A DNA stretch of 26,444 nucleotides from CAYUNI01 sp964446245 (GTDB taxonomy: Bacteria > Patescibacteriota > Minisyncoccia > Phycocordibacterales > XYD1-FULL-46-19): positions 1 through 26,444 of the forward strand of contig CAYUNI010000008.1 of the NCBI GenBank assembly GCA_964446245.1, in the 5' to 3' direction. The position numbers were made by a program, and so were the translations under genes. Position 1 is the stretch's first letter. The number at the start of each line of letters is the position of its first letter. The notes beneath the pieces are model-generated. The model was given only the letters and a program-made list of their open reading frames with translations, did no database searches and was not told the DNA's origin. Shown piece after piece: positions 1 to 7,747 of the stretch.

Positions 1-47
1 TCTGGTTCTTTTGGAGTAGCTTTTGGTTTTAGAGCTTCAAATTTCAT
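1..47 (-). CDS. Partial CDS, N-terminus of unknown protein
   Basis: An ATG on the minus strand at 47-45 opens a frame that stays open to the window edge, giving a 15-residue start rich in Lys, Pro and Glu (MKFEALKPKATPKEP). It is divergent from tpiA. Its support is a TGT + TAGTAT extended -10 on the minus strand that ends 7 bases before the ATG, the spacing expected for a leaderless or nearly leaderless message. Too short to identify; it could be chance, but promoter and start agree. Confidence 0.45.
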   Translation of the reverse strand, partial: MKFEALKPKATPKEP

Positions 48-63
48 ATTATAAATACTAACA
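48..63 (-). promoter_or_regulatory. Extended -10 promoter of the left-edge partial gene
   Basis: On the minus strand TGT is followed by TAGTAT (60-55), then 7 bases and the ATG at 47. A TATAAT (53-48) also directly abuts the ATG. No convincing -35 is seen. Transcription from the first box would start at or next to the ATG. Confidence 0.4.
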
Positions 64-112
64 TAATCTGAATTAAAATTTAAATGCGATAAATGCCCTT
101 GAGTTCTTTTTG

Positions 113-127
113 CGTTATACTATGAAT
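113..127 (+). promoter_or_regulatory. -10 box for tpiA-pgk
   Basis: TATACT lies at 116-121, six bases before the ATG at 128, and no Shine-Dalgarno sequence precedes the gene. A transcript from this box would start at about 128, so the message may be leaderless. The -35 region is weak. Confidence 0.4.
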
Positions 128-901
128 ATGACAAAAAAACTTATTATCGGGAATTGGAAAATGAATCCAAGTTCCCGCGGTGAAGCTAAAAAAATAATCA
201 ATCAGATTCGTGAAAAAATAATCAAAAATAAAATAAAAAGCACCAAGACAATCATCTGTCCGCCGGCCTTATATCTACCTCAAGAAGCAGACAAATGGAC
301 CAAAAATAATCTAGCCTTTGGCGCGCAAAATTGCTTTTGGCAAGATGAGGGCGCTTGGACAGGAGAATTATCTCCCCTCCAATTCAAAGAGGCCGGCGCT
401 TCTTATGTCATTATCGGCCACTCAGAACGCCGCCAGCAAGGAGAAACCGATCTGACCATAAACAACAAATTAAAATCTATTCTTCGCCAAGGATTAACCG
501 CGATTCTCTGCGTTGGCGAAACCGAGCGAGATAGCAGTGGTTTTTATTTAGCGCAAATTCATAAACAATTAGAACTAGGTCTCGCTAAAATCAATCGTAA
601 ACAAAGCGACCAAATAATAATCGCCTACGAACCAGTCTGGGCAATCGGCGCTACCGCCTCTAAAGCTGAGACTCCTGAAGCTTTCCACCATAATGCGCTC
701 TTTATTCGCAAGGCTTTAAGCCAAATTATCAGCAAAGAAGCGGTCAAGACTGTGCCAATAATCTACGGTGGATCGGTTTCGGTTAAAAATGCCAAAGACT
801 TTCTGACTATCGGCCAAGCCGACGGACTACTTATCGGTCGAGAATCTCTTAACCCTCACAACTTCTTTGAAATTATAAAGCAGGCAGAAACCCTAAAATA
901 A
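128..901 (+). CDS. tpiA: Triosephosphate isomerase
   Basis: Interconverts dihydroxyacetone phosphate and glyceraldehyde-3-phosphate in glycolysis; a cytosolic TIM barrel. From the ATG at 128 the protein has 257 residues, normal for the family. Seen in the sequence: the N-terminal NWKMN with catalytic Lys11, the electrophile His98 in IIGHSERR, the catalytic base Glu168 in AYEPVWAIG, and the C-terminal phosphate-binding YGGSV and ADGLLIGR. Loop 6 reads AIGATAS rather than the usual AIGTGK-type sequence, a mild deviation. ATG 122 and TTG 110 are possible alternative starts, but 128 fits the homologous N-terminus and the -10 box at 116-121. pgk follows after only 3 bases, so the two are almost certainly cotranscribed. 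Confidence 0.97.
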   Translation: MTKKLIIGNWKMNPSSRGEAKKIINQIREKIIKNKIKSTKTIICPPALYLPQEADKWTKNNLAFGAQNCFWQDEGAWTGELSPLQFKEAGASYVIIGHSERRQQGETDLTINNKLKSILRQGLTAILCVGETERDSSGFYLAQIHKQLELGLAKINRKQSDQIIIAYEPVWAIGATASKAETPEAFHHNALFIRKALSQIISKEAVKTVPIIYGGSVSVKNAKDFLTIGQADGLLIGRESLNPHNFFEIIKQAETLK

Positions 902-904
902 ATT

Positions 905-2026
905 ATGAAATTCATCAAACAATTAACCAAAAAAGAACTGGTCGGAAAAACTGTCTTGCTTCGTCTTGATCTCAATGTGCCAATTCGTCAGGGGAAAATT
1001 CAAGAAACTTTAAGGCTAGAATCTTCTATCCCCACTATTAAATATCTACACTCGAGAGGAGCAAAAATTATAATTATCAGTCATTTAGGTGATGATGGCA
1101 CAGCAAGCTTAAAGCCGGTGGTAAAATATTTTCAACAAACTTTTCCGATAAAATTTATCAATTCTTTAGCGAGACTCGAAAAGACCACCCTAAACGACGG
1201 TGAAATTATTTTGTTAGAAAACATCCGTCGCGAAACCGGAGAAAAAGAAAACGACCCTACTCTCGCCAAACGCTTAGCTAAATTAGCTGATTTCTATATA
1301 AACGACGCTTTCTCGGTCTGTCATCGTCCTCACACCTCGATTATCGGTCTGCCCAAGATTCTGCCCGCCTACGCTGGACTTCAATTAGAAAAAGAATTGC
1401 GAGAATTAAACCTTCTTCTTCACCCCAAGACTCCCCTGGTGGTCATTTTAGGCGGAGCAAAAATCACTACCAAAATTCCAATGTTAAAAAAGATCTTACC
1501 CAAAGTGGAAGCTGTTTGTGTCGGTGGCGCGTTGGCTAATACTTTAATTCAAGCTCAAGGAATAAAAATCGGTCAATCAGTAGCCGAACCAATCTCTCCA
1601 TTAATAAAGACTTTGGCCAAAAACAAAAAAATAATTCTCCCGCTAGATTTTATCGTCGAGGAAGAAAACAAGAAAAAAATGACCATCAGAAAACCTTCCG
1701 AGCTCGCCATTACTGATAAAATAATGGATATCGGCCCAGTGACCGTCGATCTCTTCGCTGAAAAATTCCAAAAGGCTAAGATGATTTTCTGGAACGGACC
1801 ACTTGGTTGGGCAGAAAAAGGTTATTCTCACGGCACTCGCAAAACAGCCGAACTACTACCGACTAAAGCTTATGCAATACTCGGCGGTGGTGATTCGGTG
1901 GAAGTCTTGCGTCAAGCCAAACTCTTAACCAAATTCCGTTTTGTTTCAACCGGCGGTGGCGCCACTTTAGATTATCTCTCTGGTGCCAAACTCCCCGGCT
2001 TAGTCGCTCTAGAAAAAAGCAAGTAA
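905..2026 (+). CDS. pgk: Phosphoglycerate kinase
   Basis: Makes ATP from 1,3-bisphosphoglycerate and ADP, one step below the TpiA product glyceraldehyde-3-phosphate once GAPDH has acted. At 373 residues it is slightly short for the family (usually about 385-400). Visible signatures are the substrate-binding LLRLDLNVP near the N-terminus, the SHLG segment, ENIRRETGE, NDAFSVCHRPHTS, the nucleotide-domain GGAKITTKI, and the C-terminal GGGDSV and STGGGATLDYL. It starts 3 bases after tpiA and has no Shine-Dalgarno sequence. Its stop is only 2 bases from the stop of the convergent HIT gene, with no terminator between, so the two messages must overlap or terminate inside each other. Confidence 0.97.
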   Translation: MKFIKQLTKKELVGKTVLLRLDLNVPIRQGKIQETLRLESSIPTIKYLHSRGAKIIIISHLGDDGTASLKPVVKYFQQTFPIKFINSLARLEKTTLNDGEIILLENIRRETGEKENDPTLAKRLAKLADFYINDAFSVCHRPHTSIIGLPKILPAYAGLQLEKELRELNLLLHPKTPLVVILGGAKITTKIPMLKKILPKVEAVCVGGALANTLIQAQGIKIGQSVAEPISPLIKTLAKNKKIILPLDFIVEEENKKKMTIRKPSELAITDKIMDIGPVTVDLFAEKFQKAKMIFWNGPLGWAEKGYSHGTRKTAELLPTKAYAILGGGDSVEVLRQAKLLTKFRFVSTGGGATLDYLSGAKLPGLVALEKSK

Positions 2027-2028
2027 AA

Positions 2029-2391
2029 TTAACCCTCTAAAGCTTCTTTTATTTTAGCCTGATTGCTAGAAAAATCTTTTTTGTCCCCAATAATAGAAGG
2101 GTCAGGGAAAAGCCAAATATGAGCGTGAGGAACTTCTTCACCGACAATTCGACTTTCTATTCTTTCGACATGGAACGCTTTTTGTAGAGCATGAGCAAGT
2201 TTAGTAGCGACCTCAAAATAAGCGCCAGAATTAGAGACCTCCCAAACCCAACGATAATGTTTTTTAGGAATTACCAAAAGATGACCCGGCGCTCGAGGAT
2301 TAATATCTAAAAAAGCGAGGAATTCTTCATCTTCGTAGACCTTATATGATGGGATTTCTCCAGCAACAATTTGGCAAAAAATACAGGGCAT
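2029..2391 (-). CDS. HIT-family nucleotide hydrolase/transferase (Hint-like)
   Basis: A 120-residue HIT-domain protein of the Hint branch, which acts on nucleotide phosphoramidates or similar compounds; the substrate here is unknown. The start (MPCIFCQIVAGEIPSYKVYED) is typical, with a C-x2-C that may bind zinc in this branch. LDINPRAPGHLLVIPKKH is the usual central block. The catalytic motif is HAHIW (His89, His91, Trp93) instead of HxHxH: the presumed nucleophile (middle His) is kept and the third His is Trp. A TGT-TATAAT extended -10 sits 10 bases before the ATG and there is no Shine-Dalgarno sequence. Single gene, convergent with pgk. Confidence 0.92.
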   Translation of the reverse strand: MPCIFCQIVAGEIPSYKVYEDEEFLAFLDINPRAPGHLLVIPKKHYRWVWEVSNSGAYFEVATKLAHALQKAFHVERIESRIVGEEVPHAHIWLFPDPSIIGDKKDFSSNQAKIKEALEG

Positions 2392-2410
2392 AGTTAAGCA
2401 GATTATAACA
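2392..2410 (-). promoter_or_regulatory. Extended -10 promoter of the HIT gene
   Basis: On the minus strand TGT (2410-2408) precedes TATAAT (2407-2402), a perfect extended -10. The ATG at 2391 is 10 bases further on, leaving a leader of only about 3-5 bases. There is no good -35 match. Confidence 0.6.
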
Positions 2411-2439
2411 TATTATTCAGGTCGAAATTGTAATTTTAA

Positions 2440-2567
2440 AATTCGTGTTATTCCCGACGTTCCCGACGTCAAACGTAAGGAAGTGTCAGCGTCTAGTCTG
2501 CATCCGCCATCCGCCTCCGCCGGCTGGCGGATGGCGGAGGCGGAGTCCGCGTCTGGTCAGCGTTTAG
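2440..2567. repeat. GC-rich palindromic intergenic element (REP-like)
   Basis: Between the HIT start and the end of the pilus operon is a GC-rich block unlike the AT-rich surroundings. Its core is a perfect 12-base inverted repeat, CCGCCATCCGCC at 2504-2515 and its complement at 2526-2537, with a 10-base loop. A similar GGCGGAGGCGG-(A/G)-GTC-(C/T)-GCGT string followed by GTCAGC-(G/A)-TTT occurs at 19452-19484, so this is a dispersed family. It could also serve as the pilus operon terminator, though no T-tract follows the stem on the minus strand. Confidence 0.6.
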
Positions 2568-4061
2568 CTACTTAACCTCTCGCCAAGAAATCATTTGATA
2601 TTGATCGGAAGTCAAAGGAAAAGAAGGGGGCGGGCTATAAAGCAGGTTGCCATCATAGACAATCTCTCTTATCTCATAGCCATTATTACGAGTGCCACTA
2701 GCATCTGAATAAGAAAAACCATATCTTTGATTGGTTGCGAGCATACCATAGAGCTTAATCGTATCTCGCATGTTGTAAGGCGAACAGTTGGCGTTATAAA
2801 AATATCTTCCCACCCGTCCATTTTTAGAGACCAGAGCCCCATCAATCTCCAGATTATCTTCGCTAATCATACCGATATTAAAATTCCCTTGCGCAATTAG
2901 AGAGAGGACATCTTGCCCATCATAATTAGTATACAAAATGTCTTTATTGACTGTAATGCTGGTATTAGTATTGGCATTTTCCGGGAAACGAGCGGAAACT
3001 ATTGTCAGTCGAGCGGTATTTATTTGACCTTCGACCCAAATATTATCTTCTAAAAAGATAATCCCATTAGCAGGAAAGGAATAATTGCCAAGTAAAATTT
3101 GGCTTTTAATTGATAGTGTCCCCCAGCCTTCTTGTCCATCGATATTTTCCTTTTTGCAATTCGAACGAGGGGTCGGCTCCATTGCAGTCACTTTATATAA
3201 ATCAAAGGTATCACTGGTTTTTAAAACAATATTATAACCAAGCGCACCAGATGAAGAAAAATAATGACCCGCTGATTGGGCACTGGTTTTTAACTGACTA
3301 AGATTGGTCGACAATAAACCGAAATCAACCGTCGGCACGGGAAATTGTCGCCCCGCCAAAAAAACATCAGACCTTGTCGGCACTGGAGAGGTGGGAGGAG
3401 CCTCATTGGAACGAAAAGAGGTCACTAAACTGCCCGCTGGTGGAGGTGGATTAAGATGAGTATGAACACCGAATTCATTATCGCCGACATGATCCGGATC
3501 ATCATATTTATCTTTAGCGCTAGTGACCAAATTATGAGCCAAGCCATCAAATCGTAAACCGTCATTAGAATGGATTGGTCCAAAGACTTCCGTCCCTAGA
3601 CCGAAGCGCATCGCCGAATTAGCGACAATCGAAAACTTTGCCAAAGAAGGAATGGCAAATTTTGCTTCGATGGCGCGACTAATAGTAGTAGATGCTACTT
3701 GCCCCCGTGAAGTGATCGTCACAACCGTCGAACCAGTAAGAGGCGGGATGATAGTCAAAGCATAAGTCCCTAGCAAGTTACCGTCTTTGTCATAATAATC
3801 ATGAATATAAGGCCCAGAAGTAGCTGTCCCATCCTGAAAATCTTGAGGGGAATGAGCAAGATGCCAACGATAATAATCTATCCCCGCTTCAGCTAATTGA
3901 AGCGCTTGCTCTCGGTAAGCTAAGGTCCGGATCAATTTAGAATTAGAAACCCCCCAAGAAACCAGCCCTCCCAGCAAGACTGTCGCAATAGTACCAAAAA
4001 CCAACACTTGAACTAAAAGATACCCACCATTATTTATTTTTTTTTGCCAAAGTAAAGTCAT
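2568..4061 (-). CDS. PilX/GspK-like minor pseudopilin with large C-terminal domain
   Basis: A 497-residue protein with a class III signal peptide: short basic leader (QKKINNGG), predicted prepilin-peptidase cleavage after Gly13, then a hydrophobic helix to about residue 38. Mature position 5 is Gln18 rather than the conserved Glu, as in the GspK/PilX class of tip subunits. Residues 45-70 (YREQALQLAEAGIDYYRWHL) match the helix typical of PilX/PulG-like proteins, and the rest is beta-rich with repeated short strands (about 330-430). Only two Cys follow, near 304 and 427. The start overlaps the preceding gene by 4 bases (ATGA), so translation is coupled. It ends the operon. Function is inferred: minor or tip pilin of the PilB/PilC machine. 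Confidence 0.78.
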   Translation of the reverse strand: MTLLWQKKINNGGYLLVQVLVFGTIATVLLGGLVSWGVSNSKLIRTLAYREQALQLAEAGIDYYRWHLAHSPQDFQDGTATSGPYIHDYYDKDGNLLGTYALTIIPPLTGSTVVTITSRGQVASTTISRAIEAKFAIPSLAKFSIVANSAMRFGLGTEVFGPIHSNDGLRFDGLAHNLVTSAKDKYDDPDHVGDNEFGVHTHLNPPPPAGSLVTSFRSNEAPPTSPVPTRSDVFLAGRQFPVPTVDFGLLSTNLSQLKTSAQSAGHYFSSSGALGYNIVLKTSDTFDLYKVTAMEPTPRSNCKKENIDGQEGWGTLSIKSQILLGNYSFPANGIIFLEDNIWVEGQINTARLTIVSARFPENANTNTSITVNKDILYTNYDGQDVLSLIAQGNFNIGMISEDNLEIDGALVSKNGRVGRYFYNANCSPYNMRDTIKLYGMLATNQRYGFSYSDASGTRNNGYEIREIVYDGNLLYSPPPSFPLTSDQYQMISWREVK

Positions 4062-4684
4062 AGATTATCTTTAAGATTGCGAATCATCACCTGCGACGAT
4101 ATCGAAAGCGGGACTGGCGAACGATTAGGATCAACATCTATTAGAAGATTAATCTTAATCAATCGAACCAAAGCAACATTAATCGGATAGGACAATTCAG
4201 AAATATTAGCCACTCCATCATAACCCGAGCCAAAATAGCTAAAAACCGATGAAGTACCATTTACCATATTGACCGCGATTGTCGTTAATTTTTCATCTGC
4301 TGATAAATAAGAATACGGTTGACCCGTCGGCTCAATCACTCCTTTTTTAAATAATTTTCCGTCAATAAAATAACGAACTTTTTCTCGTATTCCATCACGA
4401 TCAATATCGCTAAAAAAAGAAATCGTCCCCGTCCCAGCTGTTTGCAAAAGATAAGAGCCGTCGTTACCCGTTTCTGCCGAACGCATTTCAGCCAAAAAAT
4501 TTTTCAAAGCTCCTTGTGCCTCTTGCTCTACCACCAAGCCGGATTGCAACATTTGATTTTGTTGAAAAACATCTCTTTGCCACAAAGACAAAGGGATCAA
4601 AATCAATAAAGTAATACTGACCGCCACCATTACCTCAAGAAAAGTTAAACCAGCTTGATGATTAGGTTGCCAATGTTTAGTCAT
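4058..4684 (-). CDS. PilW/GspJ-like minor pseudopilin
   Basis: A 208-residue pseudopilin. The class III signal is clear: leader to Gly12, then LTFLEVMVAVSI with the Glu at mature position 5 (Glu17), followed by a hydrophobic helix to about residue 35. A polar helix (QNQMLQSGLVVEQEAQGALKN) and a beta-rich C-terminus follow (SYLLQTAGTGTISFFSDID, KVRYFIDGKLFKKGV), the layout of GspJ/PilW proteins. Its stop overlaps the next start by 4 bases. It is 32 bases downstream of the 605-residue pilin gene, and that gap holds a TGT-TAAAAT box 7 bases before the ATG, a possible internal promoter. There is no Shine-Dalgarno sequence. Confidence 0.82.
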   Translation of the reverse strand: MTKHWQPNHQAGLTFLEVMVAVSITLLILIPLSLWQRDVFQQNQMLQSGLVVEQEAQGALKNFLAEMRSAETGNDGSYLLQTAGTGTISFFSDIDRDGIREKVRYFIDGKLFKKGVIEPTGQPYSYLSADEKLTTIAVNMVNGTSSVFSYFGSGYDGVANISELSYPINVALVRLIKINLLIDVDPNRSPVPLSISSQVMIRNLKDNL

Positions 4685-4700
4685 TAACTAAATTTTAACA
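4685..4700 (-). promoter_or_regulatory. Internal extended -10 before the GspJ-like gene
   Basis: On the minus strand TGT (4700-4698) precedes TAAAAT (4697-4692), and the ATG at 4684 follows after 7 bases. The box falls in one of the few gaps within the operon and has the same TGTTA start as the HIT, pilB and typA boxes. AT-rich sequence makes a chance match possible. Confidence 0.35.
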
Positions 4701-4716
4701 CAAAACCGCCAAAAAA

Positions 4717-6534
4717 TTATGGTGACAAGGGAACTTCGATCGATTGCCAATCCGTCCCAATATCAATTGTTTGAGTGTTGGTCTGATAGCCGGCACGACT
4801 GACCGACAAGGTGTAAGGACCAAGAGATAAACTATCAAAATAAGCTTGACCAAAAGGAAGACACTCCGAGCTATAAGTAATCGCCAAATCGGAAATCAAA
4901 GGAGATACCATCAAGTCATCAGTCTGAAGAAAAATTTTATAACGAAGAAAACGGTCTCTCCGATGAATCACATTTATTTCTGGAGTATCGACTGTATAAA
5001 AAGAACTCGCGGTGCCATCAGGACCAAGATAATTCCAGGTAGTTGTTGCCGGATCATTACTAGTAGCAATCTGCACCCTGACATCGCCCGTACCCGTTGA
5101 AGAAGCCTGAGTCAAAGGAAGCCAACTAATTTGACGATAGGTGGTCGAAGCAGAACCCGTATCAAAAACTGATGATTCCAGCCAACCATTTTGCACATAA
5201 TTCTCACCAACTTTTTTCAAAACCAAAGTGCCAGCGATATCATTCGTCGAAATATTGCCGTCGCTTTGCCAAAATTGGCTACTCGATACCCAATCCCATT
5301 GCCCAGCACCACCAGACCAGTCTGTCTGAGACAAATAACCTAGATTAGTAGTAATGGTTTTTTGATAGCTAACCCCAGACAAATTGACTGAGGAATCAGA
5401 AAGCGGTAAGCCGGTTGCGGCATCTTTAACTGAAACCAGCAAACTGTTAGGTTTTTTAGGGGCAAGAATCATCACCACATCATTGTCTGTTCCCGGCGCC
5501 ACAGCTAACTGCAAAAGAGGAAGCGAGCCAGCCAAAGCATAAGTACTGCTTTCTGGTAAAAAATTATAAGTATCCCATTCAAGATTAGATAAAGAATAAT
5601 TCACCAAACCAGTAGAGATTAGTTGATTATATTTTAAAACATCTGGTGTCGTGCTCAATAACTTATTACCTTTTACTCTCACCCCCACCCCAGATATATA
5701 TAAACAAGATTGATTCATCACCCGTAGATTAAGACTTGCCAAACGATCAATTGCCAAGCCAACCTGAGTAACGACGCCCCCAGCTACTGTCGCGTTTGGA
5801 TTGGTCGGATTGGTCAAACCATCTTCTCCTACCGCATAAGTCTCGGCGCTAGAATATCCTGTTTTACTCGCCTTTACTTTATAAGAAAAATTCCCGGGCG
5901 GAACATCGACCAATTGCAACCAGCCCTCATTGTCGGTCGTCTCATCAATAGAAATTGTACTTGTCCCAACCCCAATCACTTGGACTCGCGCCTGAGCGAC
6001 TGGCCCACCGCTGGCATCAAAAATCTTTACAAACAAAGCACCATTACCAGAAGCCGATTCGAGATTTTTAGGCCCAACAGTAGTTGTTAATTTAATAGGG
6101 GAAAAGGAACGACAAGCCAAACAAGAAACATCAACTTGAACCAATTTATAATCCGCAGGAGACAAATCGCGATTAGTACTACTACTGACGAGACCATCAA
6201 AAGGGTCATCAATGCTACGCACTGTCGTCGTAATAGTAAAATCATGTCCTCCGCGTGATAAAATTTTTTCTCGAGGAATCTTGCCGGACGGCAAGCCACC
6301 GACTATTCCTACCTCCGAAAATGGCAAATTACGTGCGATTTCTAATTGTTCATTAGCAATCGCCACCGCGCTTAATCGCGCCTTAGAAAAATCGACCAAA
6401 CGCAAAACAGAAAAATAGCCATTATAGGTTGCCACCGCCACCAAAACAAAAATAAAAGAAGCCACCAAGGTTTCAATCAAGCTAAAACCACGGTTTATTT
6501 TCTTTTCAGACTTTTGTTTTTTATTTGATCGCAT
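4717..6534 (-). CDS. Large multidomain minor pilin with carboxypeptidase-regulatory-like domains
   Basis: A 605-residue protein beginning as a type II/IV pseudopilin: basic leader to Gly16, then FSLIETLVASFIFV with Glu21 at mature position 5, and a hydrophobic helix to about residue 45. The pilin-like head to about 155 contains CLAC (138-141). It is followed by prealbumin-like beta domains of the carboxypeptidase-regulatory type: about 165-235 (GALFVKIFDASGGPVAQARV, PGNFSYKVKASKTGY), about 265-360, and a third from about 363. The third is interrupted at about 404-555 by another beta-sandwich (WLESSVFDTGS, RVQIATSNDPATTTWNY, RYKIFLQT) and resumes at CLPFGQAYFDSLSLGPYTL to the end. The start overlaps pilC by 14 bases. 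Probably a surface-exposed, possibly adhesive pilus subunit; the ligand is unknown. Confidence 0.8.
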   Translation of the reverse strand: MRSNKKQKSEKKINRGFSLIETLVASFIFVLVAVATYNGYFSVLRLVDFSKARLSAVAIANEQLEIARNLPFSEVGIVGGLPSGKIPREKILSRGGHDFTITTTVRSIDDPFDGLVSSSTNRDLSPADYKLVQVDVSCLACRSFSPIKLTTTVGPKNLESASGNGALFVKIFDASGGPVAQARVQVIGVGTSTISIDETTDNEGWLQLVDVPPGNFSYKVKASKTGYSSAETYAVGEDGLTNPTNPNATVAGGVVTQVGLAIDRLASLNLRVMNQSCLYISGVGVRVKGNKLLSTTPDVLKYNQLISTGLVNYSLSNLEWDTYNFLPESSTYALAGSLPLLQLAVAPGTDNDVVMILAPKKPNSLLVSVKDAATGLPLSDSSVNLSGVSYQKTITTNLGYLSQTDWSGGAGQWDWVSSSQFWQSDGNISTNDIAGTLVLKKVGENYVQNGWLESSVFDTGSASTTYRQISWLPLTQASSTGTGDVRVQIATSNDPATTTWNYLGPDGTASSFYTVDTPEINVIHRRDRFLRYKIFLQTDDLMVSPLISDLAITYSSECLPFGQAYFDSLSLGPYTLSVSRAGYQTNTQTIDIGTDWQSIEVPLSP

Positions 6535-7738
6535 TACTTAAACTATACATCGGTCCAATCATCGAAACCGCAAAAAAGCCGACCGCCAAACCAATTACCA
6601 ACATTAAAATAGGTTCAATGATTGTCGAAAGGTTTTTGGTCGCCTGATCAACTTCTGCCTCATAAAACAAGGCTCCTTTGAGCAACATTTCGGGCATTTT
6701 ACCAGTTTCTTCTCCCACAGCTGCCATTTCAATCACAAACACCGGAAATAATTTTGGATAAGTCGCCAATACCGCCGACAAAGTCTCCCCTTTTTGAATT
6801 CGCTCCGCTGAGGAGCTTATTGCCTGACGAAAAAAATGATTTTGGACGACCTTTTCTGTAATTTTTAAGGTCTGGACCATGCTCACTCCAGAGCTAATCA
6901 AAGAAGCGATTGTCCGCATAATTACCGCCGAATTAGTCTCTCGACTCAAGCTCCCAATCACGGGCAAAAGAAGAACAAAACGATCAAAAAATATTTTTCC
7001 CATCACTGTTCGCAACCACATTACCACCCCCGTCAGAAGTCCTAAAATGACAGGAAAAACTAAAAGGTAATGCTGGCTCAAAGTGTCGCTAATTAAAATA
7101 ATCACTCTAGTCGACATCGGTAAGTCCACCCCAAGCTCTTTGAAGGTCGCTGTCAATGTTGGGATCAAAAAGATCATCATTAAGATAGCAATAATCACAA
7201 TCGCCACGATAATAACTGCTGGATAAATCATCGCCCCTTTAATCTTACGCTGAAGATCATAGCTTTTCTGCATTTGTTCAGCCAAAATATTTAAGGTGTT
7301 TGGCAAATTACCCGATTCTTCCGCCGCTGCTACCATCGCCACAAAAACTTCGGGAAAAATTTTAGGAAATTCTGCTGTCGATTGACTCAAACTTTGCCCC
7401 TTGCCAATCTTTTCAATCAAAGACTGGACAACCTTGCGAAAACCGCGATTGGAGGTCTGGCGCTCTATCACCGACAGTGCCCGAGACAAAGCAAGACCCG
7501 CCCCCAACATCGAGCCAAGATTATTAGTAAAAACAATTTTATCTTTCAATTTAACTCGATCAAAACTAATATTCCACCAAGCCCGCTTGTCTCCGACACG
7601 GTCGCGATCTACCTCGACATAGACAAGGGTCAAATTTTCTGACCGCAAATCTCGAGCCAATGCATAACGATCAGTAGTCTCTCTCGACCCCTCGACCAAT
7701 TCCCCTTGGCTATTTCTAGCTTTAAATTTAAGTTTCAT
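6521..7738 (-). CDS. pilC: Type IV pilus inner-membrane platform protein PilC (GspF family)
   Basis: The polytopic membrane platform on which the pilus is assembled, partner of the ATPase PilB. At 405 residues it has the normal length and order: an N-terminal cytoplasmic segment (FKARNSQGELVEGSRETTDR), a first GspF domain (about 70-190, with VFVAMVAAAEESGNLPNTL), TM segments near 168-200 and 220-240, a second GspF domain (about 270-370, with PVFVIEMAAVGEETGKMPEML), and a final TM helix (about 374-398). The paired AAAEESGNLP and AAVGEETGKMP motifs are the internal-duplication signature of the family. It starts 9 bases after pilB and overlaps the next pilin gene by 14 bases, so it is in the same operon. 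Confidence 0.95.
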   Translation of the reverse strand: MKLKFKARNSQGELVEGSRETTDRYALARDLRSENLTLVYVEVDRDRVGDKRAWWNISFDRVKLKDKIVFTNNLGSMLGAGLALSRALSVIERQTSNRGFRKVVQSLIEKIGKGQSLSQSTAEFPKIFPEVFVAMVAAAEESGNLPNTLNILAEQMQKSYDLQRKIKGAMIYPAVIIVAIVIIAILMMIFLIPTLTATFKELGVDLPMSTRVIILISDTLSQHYLLVFPVILGLLTGVVMWLRTVMGKIFFDRFVLLLPVIGSLSRETNSAVIMRTIASLISSGVSMVQTLKITEKVVQNHFFRQAISSSAERIQKGETLSAVLATYPKLFPVFVIEMAAVGEETGKMPEMLLKGALFYEAEVDQATKNLSTIIEPILMLVIGLAVGFFAVSMIGPMYSLSNAIK

Positions 7739-7747
7739 AAAAATTAC

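Noticed and set aside
2026..2029. Terminator between pgk and HIT
   Set aside because: Only 2 bases separate the stops and no hairpin is present.
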